From assembly GCA_030836185.1 (NCBI GenBank), contig JAURQH010000031.1, positions 224,791 to 288,790 on the forward strand: a stretch of DNA of 64,000 nt. The letters run 5' to 3'. Under the pieces are notes generated by a model that ran no database searches, was not told where the DNA came from, and saw only the letters and a program-made list of their open reading frames with translations. The stretch comes from Planctomycetota bacterium. GTDB lineage: Bacteria; Planctomycetota; Planctomycetia; Planctomycetales; Planctomycetaceae. Both the position numbers and the translations under genes were made by a program. Positions 47,220-55,480 of the stretch are shown here, in pieces. The first letter of the stretch is position 1. Every line of letters begins with the position of its first letter.

Positions 47220-48142
47220 ACTCTCTGCCTTCTTCCCGGGCCGCCCCGTTTCGTGGAGCCCGTCCGTTGCCCAATGTCTTTGAGTCGGCTCATCTGTTCA
47301 ACGAGCCGCGGTAACGAATCCATCCCCATCATGAACATCAAGACATAACGGAAGACGGCAAAGATGTCTCCCGCTTCGGGAGTGCCGTGCGAACAGAATC
47401 GTATCAAGCAGGCGATGATCACTCCCAAGATGAATAATTCCATCAGTCCGAAATTGGCCGCTTCCGCATCCGAAAGTCGAATTCTCCAACTGGCCGCCTG
47501 ATCGAAATGCTCTCGAACATCTTTCTCTTCACCATCTTTAATGATCGCAATTTCGTGTTCGAGTTGATCGTGTAAACCAGTGCTCAGCATCAAGGTCTTA
47601 CGCGAATACCAGCGATTCAAAATCATGGCGGGAACGATCAGTCCTCCGCAATAGGCAATCAGCCACGGATCGTAAAGCCCCAACATTACCATTGCTCCGA
47701 TGACGGAATAACTGCTGCGAATGATCATGGGGACATATCGTTCAAAAAAGTCGACATACTCTCTCGACATGGCCGACCTCGCTGCGATACGAGAAACCTC
47801 TTCGTCTCGCGCTTTCTGACGAGTGATCACGTCGGTCGCGAGTTCAGAATAAATCGAGGTGAAGGCGCGGGTGTCGTACATTTTCCTCACGGTGCCGATC
47901 AACATGTGCGAGAGATGTTGCGCCACCAATATCCAGACACCCAACCAACGATCATTCAGGAGGTCGTTAATGGCCCATCCCAATGCGGCCGGTTGTGCCA
48001 GACGCAACAAATTCTCAATGTTAAACAGCGAATAGGTCAAGAACATCTTGCCACGATGTTTACGGAAGAGACCTTTCAGGGTGATTTCGCTCGTCGCGAT
48101 CTCGGGAGAATTGTCCAATTGTTCGAGATCAGGCTCTGACAT
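47216..48142 (-). CDS. ABC-exporter transmembrane domain without ATPase
   Basis: 308 residues from the ATG at 48142. It shows the six-helix fold of type I ABC exporters (LFNIENLLRLAQPAALGWAI, MLIGTVRKMYDTRAFTSIYS, VDFFERYVPMIIRSSYSVIG), but it has no Walker A, LSGGQ or Walker B, and it ends soon after the sixth helix. Residues about 185-215 give the coupling-helix region. It either joins a separate ATPase not seen here or works without ATP. The stop overlaps the start of the TPR/FG-GAP gene (ATGA), so the two are translationally linked. Confidence 0.82.
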   Translation of the reverse strand: MSEPDLEQLDNSPEIATSEITLKGLFRKHRGKMFLTYSLFNIENLLRLAQPAALGWAINDLLNDRWLGVWILVAQHLSHMLIGTVRKMYDTRAFTSIYSELATDVITRQKARDEEVSRIAARSAMSREYVDFFERYVPMIIRSSYSVIGAMVMLGLYDPWLIAYCGGLIVPAMILNRWYSRKTLMLSTGLHDQLEHEIAIIKDGEEKDVREHFDQAASWRIRLSDAEAANFGLMELFILGVIIACLIRFCSHGTPEAGDIFAVFRYVLMFMMGMDSLPRLVEQMSRLKDIGQRTGSTKRGGPGRRQRV

Positions 48143-48333
48143 CCCGGATTCCATCCGATAACAGGAGAAACAATACTGCACTTTGAATATTCAGGAAACT
48201 TAAGGGTCCCTGTTCTTCCAGATTTGGCTATGAATACGTTTGTGTTTGACTATGATAGGTGACTCGGGAGCCAGTTCATGAAGTAGCATGACGATCCCTA
48301 AACACAGCCTACGCCACAATAGACACAACCTCA

Positions 48334-48678
48334 ATGACTGACATCTTTATCTTGATTCCCGGTCGAACCAGCAAACAGGGCACGACTCTCAATGAGGGGA
48401 AGTACACTGAAGGCTATCAGACTGAAATCAACACGCTCAAAATGAATCCCGACGACATGGAGCGACTCGACATTGCAGAAGGTGAAGAGGTCCGCATGTG
48501 GAATGAGCATGGATCAGTCGTGGTTCCCTGTTGCACTGGTAAAAACGAACTTCCTCCCGGCTTGCTATTTATCAGCTATGGCGATAAGTCGTCTCAGTTA
48601 ATGCCGGGAGAAACTCACGGCACGGGGATGCCCGACAGCAAAGGTCTCGACGTCCAGATTGAAAAGATCGCCACTTAA
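48334..48678 (+). CDS. fwdD: Formylmethanofuran dehydrogenase subunit D
   Basis: 114 residues, same length as archaeal FwdD/FmdD. It is a small molybdopterin-dinucleotide-binding fold: LIPGRTSKQGTTLNEGKYTE, MNPDDMERLDIAEGEEVRMW, LPPGLLFISYG, and ETHGTGMPDSKG, which is almost the archaeal 'PETHGTGMPDFKG'. FwdD helps hold the Mo/W-bis-MGD cofactor together with FwdB. The FhcABCD complex of aerobic methylotrophs has no such subunit. fwdB follows after 34 bases. FwdA, FwdC and Ftr genes are not in the window. Confidence 0.92.
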   Translation: MTDIFILIPGRTSKQGTTLNEGKYTEGYQTEINTLKMNPDDMERLDIAEGEEVRMWNEHGSVVVPCCTGKNELPPGLLFISYGDKSSQLMPGETHGTGMPDSKGLDVQIEKIAT

Positions 48679-48712
48679 CCAACTTCTAGTTTCTAATTGC
48701 TAGCAACTAATT

Positions 48713-50107
48713 ATGAGTATCGCCGAACAACCGACAAACAAAACCGACAATCCTCTTAAGATTGTCGAAGACGCCACCTGCACCTTCTGCGGATGTGTTT
48801 GCGACGACATCAATCTGACGGTGGAAGGCAATCAGATCACCAAAGCGCAAAATGCATGCGTGTTGGGCAAAGCCTGGTTCTTTAATCACCACATTGAAGA
48901 GCGTCCAGAGGCTTTGATTGATGGTCAACCGGCAACATACGAACAAGCCATCGACCGTGCCGCTCAGATTCTTCTTGAATCGCAATACGCCATTACTTAT
49001 GGGCTGTCGGATACGACTTGCGAAGCACAGCGGGTGGCGGTTGCCATTACAGACTGGATCGGCGGATGCCTCGACACCACAACATCTGTCTGTCATGGCC
49101 CATCTGGAATGGCGTTTCAAGGTGTGGGTGAAGTGACCTGCTCATTGGGCGAACTCAAGAATCGTGCTGATTATTTGATCTACTGGGGAGGCAACCCGGC
49201 TGAGTCGCACCCGCGACACTTCACGAAATACAGTTTGATGCCGAAAGGAGAATTTGTTCCCAACGGTCGTAAAGATCGCACTGCCGTGCTGATTGATGTC
49301 CGTAAAACCAAAACCGCCAAAGCGGTCGATATTCACCTGCAATTGAAGCCTCGTTCGGATTTCGAACTCGCCTGGGCATTGCGGGCTCTCGCCAAAGGAT
49401 TAGAGCTTGATGACAGCGTCGAAGAAAAGACAGGCATCCCTCTTGCACAACTCAAAGAAGTGATGGAGGGGATGAAGAAGGCCAAGTTCGGTGCGATTTT
49501 GTTCGGCATGGGCGTCACTATGACTCGTGGCAAACATCTCAATAGCGAGGCGGTTCTCGCGTTGGCTCGTGATATGAACAAGCACACGCGGTGGGTTGCC
49601 AAGCCAATGCGTGGACATGGCAACGTCACGGGAGCCGACAATGTTGTCTCGTGGTCAACCGGGTATCCTTTTGGGATTCATCTGGGACGCGGCTACCCAA
49701 GATTTAATCCGGGCGAGTTCACTAGTTCGGATGTTTTAGGGCGTGGCGAAGCGGATGCTGCCTTGATCGTGGCTTCCGACCCGTACTCCAACTTCAGTCA
49801 ACCGGCCCGCGATCATCTGAAGGCAATCAATACCATCGTACTCGACCCAAAACTTTCGGAAACCGCCAAGATCGCCAAGGTGGCCTTTACCACATCCACT
49901 TATGGCATCAACGAACCGGGTACCGTTTACCGCATGGACGATATCCCGATTCCGTTGCGACCTGCCTTTGATTCTCCCTATCGCAGCGATTACGACATCT
50001 TGAAAGCGATCGAAAACAAAATCCGCAAACATCAACTTGAAGCGGTCAACGCCGGGTTGAAAGCTGGCGAGTTCAGAATAGTTTCGGGATGTAGCTCAGC
50101 CTGGTAG
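48713..50107 (+). CDS. fwdB: Formylmethanofuran dehydrogenase subunit B
   Basis: 464 residues, catalytic subunit related to molybdopterin oxidoreductases. The 4Fe-4S ligands are complete: C23, C26, C30 and C49 (CTFCGCVCDD ... NACVLG). SVCHGPSG at 125-132 places C127 where the archaeal W/Mo ligand sits (archaeal numbering Cys118). Later blocks PMRGHGNVTGADNVVSW, FNPGEFTSSDVL and GTVYRMDDIPIP also match archaeal FwdB. It would interconvert CO2 or formate and formyl-methanofuran. The C-terminus is odd: the reading frame continues into tRNA-Pro, and its stop TAG (50105-50107) lies in the D arm of that tRNA, so the last residues (GCSSAW) are encoded by tRNA sequence. Confidence 0.93.
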   Translation: MSIAEQPTNKTDNPLKIVEDATCTFCGCVCDDINLTVEGNQITKAQNACVLGKAWFFNHHIEERPEALIDGQPATYEQAIDRAAQILLESQYAITYGLSDTTCEAQRVAVAITDWIGGCLDTTTSVCHGPSGMAFQGVGEVTCSLGELKNRADYLIYWGGNPAESHPRHFTKYSLMPKGEFVPNGRKDRTAVLIDVRKTKTAKAVDIHLQLKPRSDFELAWALRALAKGLELDDSVEEKTGIPLAQLKEVMEGMKKAKFGAILFGMGVTMTRGKHLNSEAVLALARDMNKHTRWVAKPMRGHGNVTGADNVVSWSTGYPFGIHLGRGYPRFNPGEFTSSDVLGRGEADAALIVASDPYSNFSQPARDHLKAINTIVLDPKLSETAKIAKVAFTTSTYGINEPGTVYRMDDIPIPLRPAFDSPYRSDYDILKAIENKIRKHQLEAVNAGLKAGEFRIVSGCSSAW

Positions 50108-50158
50108 AGCGCCTGCTTCGGGAGTAGGAGGTCGCAAGTTCAAATCTTGTCATCCCGA
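50085..50158 (+). tRNA. tRNA-Pro (anticodon CGG)
   Basis: Complete 74-base cloverleaf: acceptor CGGGATG pairs with CATCCCG, D arm GCTC/GAGC, anticodon stem CCTGC/GTAGG (one G-U pair) with loop TTCGGGA and anticodon CGG, T arm with GTTCAAAT. CCA is not encoded. Its first 23 bases overlap the 3' end of fwdB on the same strand. Confidence 0.96.
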
Positions 50159-50263
50159 CTTTCTTTCAAATTAAGCCGTCATCGTTTTCGGCTGTGGGGC
50201 TATTCGATTAAATTCTCATCGTACTTGATGTGTGATGAATACATCGTTTTATAGTCCGTTCGG

Positions 50264-52021
50264 TTACTTCAGCTTACGAAATATCAGCATTCTGATATCA
50301 ACGACGGCGTCGCCGAGAATCTCAATGGCTTTCAGCGAAAGCTTTCCACGTTTTTTCGTCAGTTTTAATTGGCCCAGCTTCCATTCTTTGAAATCTTTCA
50401 CGTAGGACTCGCTACCGCGGTTGGCTCGGTCAGCTTCGGCTCCTCGAAGCGGAGGATCGTGTGCTTTGGTGACCGTCGCAGTCAGAGATTCATCGCCTAT
50501 CTTCAGTTCAAACGTAGCACCGACATTCTTGGCGGAACAAGTTGACATCATAAAGACTTCGTAAGTTCCGCTTTCGAGGATATCGACATCCCACCAGATT
50601 CGGTCTTCGGTCGATGACCAATTGGTGAAAAACGAACAATTGGGAGCGCGTCCACTGCGAGCAACATTGCCAGAGGAATCACCATCGCGAGCAGGAAGTT
50701 GAGTTTCGGGAGCCGATACAAATCCGACAGTGAGTGGGCGATGCTCTTTGGTGGTTTCACCCGCCATTTCCGCTTTCCAATCGGTCACGGCCTGGCGAAG
50801 CTGTTTGGCCAACTTCGGCATGCGTTGACTGATGTCTTGGTCTTGTCCCGGATCGACGATCATGTCGTATAGTTTTCCGGTGTGATCCAGCCTGTGTGTT
50901 TGAGTCCGCACACTGACTTTATTGGACCATTTGGAAAAAATCATTCGTTCTGGCCAGTCATTAGAATCTCCCATCAAGAGTGGCTTGAGACTCTTTCCGT
51001 CGAGTGGTTTTTCACCGATGTACTTGATGTCTGCCAAGTCAGCAAGAGTCGGCAATAGATCGATCGCTCCGGCAATATGAGGAATTTTCGATCCAGCGGG
51101 AATTTGTCCCGGCCAACGAATGAGACACGGGACTCGGACACCACCTTCATCGGTGGCCCCTTTTTTCCCTTTCATGCCGCCGTTCCATCGCCAGGTGTTG
51201 GGCCCATTGTCGGTGAAATACACCACGATCGTGTTCTCGGTAAGTTTGAGGTCTTCAAGTTTCTTCAGAATGCGCCCGACGTTTTTGTCAATGTTTTCGC
51301 ACATTGCGAGAGCGGCACGAGTTTTATCGAGTTCTTCTTTTCCGGGATCACGGTTTTTCATTTCGAGATTCGCATCGGCAAACTTTTTGTAATCCTCATC
51401 GGGAACCTGAAAGGGAGAATGTGGTGTGTTGTATGGCAAATAACAAAAGAAAGGTTTGCTTTGGTTCTCTTCGATGAATTCTACCGCGTGGTCGGTTAGG
51501 TCGTTGATGACATAGCCGTTGCCTCGCACAATCTTTCCATTGTGATCAAGGATGGGGGAGAAGTAATGTCCCCAATGTCCTGAAGTCATGCCGTAATACT
51601 CATCAAATCCGCGTGCACAGGGATGATAAGGATATTGCGTTCCATTGTGCCATTTCCCAAATGCGGCTGTCGCATACCCGGCTTCTTTGAAGGTGTCGGC
51701 AATTGTGGTTTCATCAAGATCCAGACGCTCTGCGCCGGTGCTCACGCCTTTGACTCCACCGCGTGGGTGATATCGGCCTGTGAGAAATTCTCCACGGGTT
51801 GGTGCGCAGACGGGACACACATAAAAGCGATCAAAAGAAACGCCATCTGTTGCCAATGAATCAATGTTGGGTGTAGAGAGATTCATGTTGCCATTCATCG
51901 AGAGGTCACCCCAACCTTGATCGTCGGTGAGAAAGATGACGACATTAGGGGGGGCGGCTGTGAGTGGTGATGTGACAGCATGAAAGAACAGGGCGCAAGC
52001 GAGTGCGAGTGAATACTTCAT
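50264..52021 (-). CDS. Exported sulfatase (Cys-type) with C-terminal domain
   Basis: 585 residues. After a signal peptide (LACALFFHAVTSPLTA) comes a sulfatase core: LTDDQGWGDLS metal site and the modification motif CAPTRGEFLTGR with C72 as the likely formylglycine, plus FGKWHNG and YFTDNGPN. Residues about 430-585 form a beta-rich tail (WWDVDILESGTYEVFMMSTC, ELKIGDESLTATV) seen on planctomycete arylsulfatases, perhaps carbohydrate-binding. Such enzymes take sulfate off polysaccharides in the periplasm. A sulfatase-maturing radical SAM enzyme is not in the window. Confidence 0.93.
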   Translation of the reverse strand: MKYSLALACALFFHAVTSPLTAAPPNVVIFLTDDQGWGDLSMNGNMNLSTPNIDSLATDGVSFDRFYVCPVCAPTRGEFLTGRYHPRGGVKGVSTGAERLDLDETTIADTFKEAGYATAAFGKWHNGTQYPYHPCARGFDEYYGMTSGHWGHYFSPILDHNGKIVRGNGYVINDLTDHAVEFIEENQSKPFFCYLPYNTPHSPFQVPDEDYKKFADANLEMKNRDPGKEELDKTRAALAMCENIDKNVGRILKKLEDLKLTENTIVVYFTDNGPNTWRWNGGMKGKKGATDEGGVRVPCLIRWPGQIPAGSKIPHIAGAIDLLPTLADLADIKYIGEKPLDGKSLKPLLMGDSNDWPERMIFSKWSNKVSVRTQTHRLDHTGKLYDMIVDPGQDQDISQRMPKLAKQLRQAVTDWKAEMAGETTKEHRPLTVGFVSAPETQLPARDGDSSGNVARSGRAPNCSFFTNWSSTEDRIWWDVDILESGTYEVFMMSTCSAKNVGATFELKIGDESLTATVTKAHDPPLRGAEADRANRGSESYVKDFKEWKLGQLKLTKKRGKLSLKAIEILGDAVVDIRMLIFRKLK

Positions 52022-52065
52022 AAGAGTCTCTTCAAGGAATAGAACGGAGAGTGTCGAGCAAAAAA

Positions 52066-53418
52066 TTAAAAGCCGAGACCTTCACCGTTTAAAAGGCCCG
52101 TTTCGACAGTGCCATCGGTGATCTCGAACATCCCAGGATAATGATTGGCCCATTTTTTGTTCGGCTCAGGGCAATATTGACGAGCGTTTCCTTCAATGGC
52201 AGCCACTGTCGGAATTCGCGCCGCCAATGAGGCCGAATGCAGGAACGAATATCCAGGACATGTAAGATCCTGAACGCACAAGAACATGTCATACTTTTGT
52301 GCCGCTGCGGCCATTAGTAATGACTCGGTTTGTCCTTTGCAGGCTTTCAAGGCGACACCCGAATAGCCAAGTTCGCGGCTGAGTTGGAGAGACTCATAGT
52401 CAACGAGAGCTTCGTCGATAACGACTGGTTTGAGTTTTGAAGCTTCGGCCACGTTAATGGCTGAACTTTCTTTGATGTGTCGACTGGTGGGCTGTTCGAG
52501 GTATTGAATTCTGTCGTAGGCAGCGGGCGACGATTCCTTAATCTTGTTGAGGAAGTCGATTACGTACTGTATGTCGGGACACTTTTCATTGAAGTCACAA
52601 GAATAAAACCATTCACTGCATCCAATGTTGCTTTGGGCTTCGGAAGCAACTTTATCGATGGCCAGGACGCGGTCGATGTCCCAGTCTAACTGATCACCGG
52701 CGAGCTTGATTTTCAGATGGGTTAACCCTTCTGCTGTAATCCATTCTCCCAGTGTTTCGGGAAGGTCGTCGTCGATGCGTTTCTCGATGTCTCCGTCGGT
52801 CAAAGGGTCGATTGCCCCAACAAGGTGGTAAAGGGGCATTCGAGCTTTAGGATCGCGTGTTGTGTATCGGTCAAGGTATTCCCCAGCAAACTGTTCGTCC
52901 AGATATTCCGACAGATCGTAATCAACGAAGTCCGAGGAGTAGCCGTTGTAACAATTGATGGCATTGGCTCGCCCGAAGGCATCGTGCAAAGCGGCATCAA
53001 ACGGACTCGCCGAGACCAGTTGTGCCAAATCGGGCATGACTTCATCGACATGTTTCATCGTCGAAATGGCTTTGCCGAGATGGTGGTATTCGGCAGAAAG
53101 CTGAAAGACAATGTCCAGGGGGTGGCCATAGTTGGGGAACTCTCCATAGAGCAAAGCGGTCTCTTCCGCGAATTTCTTCATCAGATTGGCTGTGGTCTCT
53201 CCGTCCAGTTTGTCTGAAGGCCAAGCCCAGATATTACCGACCGGCATGCTTCCCATGCCGATTCCATGGTGTCCCGCCTGCGTCTCGACCTGCATCGTTA
53301 CATCGATGGAGAAAGACCGATCAACAATGCGACCGCCAAATTTCAGAGGAGCTCGAAACGGAATCGGCTCGAAAGTGAGTTGCACATCTGTGATGCGTAT
53401 GTCGGTATCGCGGGACAT
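52066..53418 (-). CDS. Enolase-superfamily (mandelate racemase-like) enzyme
   Basis: 450 residues. Capping domain first, then a barrel with the enolase-superfamily residues: LKIKLAG (KxK base), SCDFNEK (Asp ligand), LEQP (Glu ligand), VVIDEA (Asp/Glu ligand), and GVALKACKGQTE with Lys. The barrel is longer than in most dipeptide epimerases or muconate cycloisomerases, with an inserted segment in the N-terminal half (WAWPSDKLDGETTANLMK). The substrate cannot be named; a sugar-acid dehydratase or racemase would be typical. The sulfatase gene lies downstream on the same strand 44 bases away; the ATP-grasp gene is upstream with 63 bases between. Confidence 0.85.
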   Translation of the reverse strand: MSRDTDIRITDVQLTFEPIPFRAPLKFGGRIVDRSFSIDVTMQVETQAGHHGIGMGSMPVGNIWAWPSDKLDGETTANLMKKFAEETALLYGEFPNYGHPLDIVFQLSAEYHHLGKAISTMKHVDEVMPDLAQLVSASPFDAALHDAFGRANAINCYNGYSSDFVDYDLSEYLDEQFAGEYLDRYTTRDPKARMPLYHLVGAIDPLTDGDIEKRIDDDLPETLGEWITAEGLTHLKIKLAGDQLDWDIDRVLAIDKVASEAQSNIGCSEWFYSCDFNEKCPDIQYVIDFLNKIKESSPAAYDRIQYLEQPTSRHIKESSAINVAEASKLKPVVIDEALVDYESLQLSRELGYSGVALKACKGQTESLLMAAAAQKYDMFLCVQDLTCPGYSFLHSASLAARIPTVAAIEGNARQYCPEPNKKWANHYPGMFEITDGTVETGLLNGEGLGF

Positions 53419-53481
53419 CTTTCTTTCAGACTAGACAGAGGAATTGATATTAAAAAATCGTAAACCGGTTGTGATGATCGA

Positions 53482-54654
53482 TCAAGCAATATTTTCAGCA
53501 ATTTGTGAAGAGATTTCACGGGAAAGGGTGCTCGCCAACTGAGGATTCCATTCTAAATTGCCAGCAATCGCTGTCAGAGATTGAAATGCGGCCTTTGATA
53601 TGTCTTGCCTTTTAGCGCCCATAAGGAGCAGTGTGCAAACAGGGTCATGCTGTGCGATCGTGTTTCCAGGTGCTGGCAGGTCGGCTATTCGTGTGCCTTC
53701 GACTTGATTCAAGCATTCATGGAAATGATTTGTAACGACGGTTTCTTCTGGTGCATAGAGGATCAATTTCAAACTGATTCCCGAGAAATGATAAGTTGGT
53801 ATTGTCGAAAGAAGGCCTTGTTGGCATGCCGTGATATGATCGGCGATCAAAGAGCGGTTCAACAAGGTTTCCCACAGTTCTGTCGCTGCCGTGTATCTTG
53901 GGTTCACTTCCAGTAAATATGGTGTGTTTTCGGAAACGATGAAATCGCATCCGAACAGACCACGCAGAGATGTTTCTTGAGTCAGCAACTCTCCAATGTT
54001 GCTGATGGTGTTCACGGTGTCATCAGGCAGAGGGAGCGGAGCGACTGCGCCACAGAATTGATAGGGCTGAGAACTGTCGAGTTGAAGTGCTCTGAGCTGC
54101 TGATGGCAACCGATCAGTTGGCAATGTTGCCCATCGGCCAAGAACATTGCTCCGACTGAGAGTCCGCGTTTCAACTCTTGATAATATTCATCGTGTTGTG
54201 CCGGTGCTCCTAAGCCGTTGCGAATCTGCAATCCATGTCCTGAACGGAATGGTTTGATCAGCCATTTTTCGGCATTATCGGGAGGAGCGTCGTGAGTTTT
54301 CAGGTCAATTGTGGGGAGCGAAGCTGATTGCAGAAAATCACGGAGCCAAAACGGATCGCGTATTTTTTCCATGGAGTCAGAGCCAGTTCCGAGCAGCGGA
54401 TGATTGGCGGATAACTTAGCGAGGACTTCGGGGTAATTCTCTAACGCGCCGGTATAGAGATACGGTATATTCGCGAATTCACTCGCGAGTCGATGGAGAT
54501 CTTCGGGGTACTGGATGGAGAGTCGGCAATCGGCAATCTCTTTCAGGTCTTGGTCACTAAACAAGTCAATGGCTTTGACTTGGTATCCAGCAGCATGGGC
54601 AGATTCCGCCGCAGCTCTAACAGATGCTCCAACAATCAACAGCGGGGGATTCAC
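53482..54654 (-). CDS. ATP-grasp ligase (COG2232-like)
   Basis: 390 residues. N-terminal fold begins LLIVGASVRAAAESAHAAGY, as in predicted ATP-grasp carboligases of COG2232. The ATP-grasp core shows KWLIKPFRSGHGLQIRNG (nucleotide Lys) and FIVSENTPYLLEVNPRYTAA (metal-binding EVNPR). A COG2232-type ATP-grasp protein, from memory called Orf17, is part of the methanopterin C1 gene sets of methylotrophs and planctomycetes; this gene, 3.4 kb from fwdB, may be that one. That link is inference. It could also be a general peptide or amino-acid ligase. It is divergent from the SDR gene, with about 90 bases between. Confidence 0.85.
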   Translation of the reverse strand: MNPPLLIVGASVRAAAESAHAAGYQVKAIDLFSDQDLKEIADCRLSIQYPEDLHRLASEFANIPYLYTGALENYPEVLAKLSANHPLLGTGSDSMEKIRDPFWLRDFLQSASLPTIDLKTHDAPPDNAEKWLIKPFRSGHGLQIRNGLGAPAQHDEYYQELKRGLSVGAMFLADGQHCQLIGCHQQLRALQLDSSQPYQFCGAVAPLPLPDDTVNTISNIGELLTQETSLRGLFGCDFIVSENTPYLLEVNPRYTAATELWETLLNRSLIADHITACQQGLLSTIPTYHFSGISLKLILYAPEETVVTNHFHECLNQVEGTRIADLPAPGNTIAQHDPVCTLLLMGAKRQDISKAAFQSLTAIAGNLEWNPQLASTLSREISSQIAENIA

Positions 54655-54743
54655 CCGATTACCTTTCTTCTAACTACTACAGATCGTCAACTGATCTCGC
54701 TACACTGCTGACATTATCATTATCTCATGACAGGAGAATACCG

Positions 54744-55475
54744 GTGGAGTCACTCAAAGGCAAAGTGGTCGTGATTACTGGCGCTAATCAAGGGATTGGC
54801 AAAGGATTGGCGTTAGCATTTGCGGCAGCCGGTTGTCGGTTAGCGATCTGTGCGCGAAATCAGATTAAGCTTGCAGCCGTTGCGGATGAAATATCAAATC
54901 TTGGGGTTGATGTTTTGGGCATTCCCACGGATGTCTCTGACGAAATGGCAGTAAAGTCATTCTTCCAACAAATTGATGAAAAATATTCTCGGATCGATAT
55001 TCTAGTCAATAATGCAGGAGCATTTGATGGCGGTCGGTTGGACGAAGTTTCTCTGGATGCCTGGAATAATGTCGTGGGAGCGTGTTTGACGGGAGCCTTC
55101 CTTTGTTCTCGGGAAGCCTTTACCCGCATGAAAGACACAGGAGGAGGCAGGATTCTGAACATTGGTTCGATTTCCGCGCAACGTCCACGAGAGAATTCGG
55201 CTCCCTATGCCTCTGCGAAGTTTGGTGTCTGGGGATTGACTCAAGCCACAGCCATCGACGGACGGCCCTTTGGTATTGCCTGTAGTTGTTTGCATCCCGG
55301 AAATGTTGGGGTGGAGCGGCGACAGGAATCCGACACCGAATCTGATCAGGAGCCCATGATGGCAACCGAGACCATTGTGGAAGCCGCGATGGCAATGCTC
55401 TCTGTTCCTTCGCACGTCAACTTTCTGGAAGCGATCGTGTTGCCGAATGATCAACTCTACCTGGGACGTGGATAA
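54744..55475 (+). CDS. Short-chain dehydrogenase/reductase
   Basis: 243 residues from a GTG at 54744, chosen because AGGAGA lies 7 bases upstream and the Rossmann fold starts right after it. TGANQGIGKG at 12-21 binds NAD(P); NNAGAFDGG follows, and the catalytic S142, Y155 and K159 (YASAK) are present. Classical SDR, substrate unknown. It is divergent from the ATP-grasp gene and ends 5 bases from the 3' end of the membrane-protein gene on the other strand. Confidence 0.92.
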   Translation: MESLKGKVVVITGANQGIGKGLALAFAAAGCRLAICARNQIKLAAVADEISNLGVDVLGIPTDVSDEMAVKSFFQQIDEKYSRIDILVNNAGAFDGGRLDEVSLDAWNNVVGACLTGAFLCSREAFTRMKDTGGGRILNIGSISAQRPRENSAPYASAKFGVWGLTQATAIDGRPFGIACSCLHPGNVGVERRQESDTESDQEPMMATETIVEAAMAMLSVPSHVNFLEAIVLPNDQLYLGRG

Positions 55476-55480
55476 AGTCC

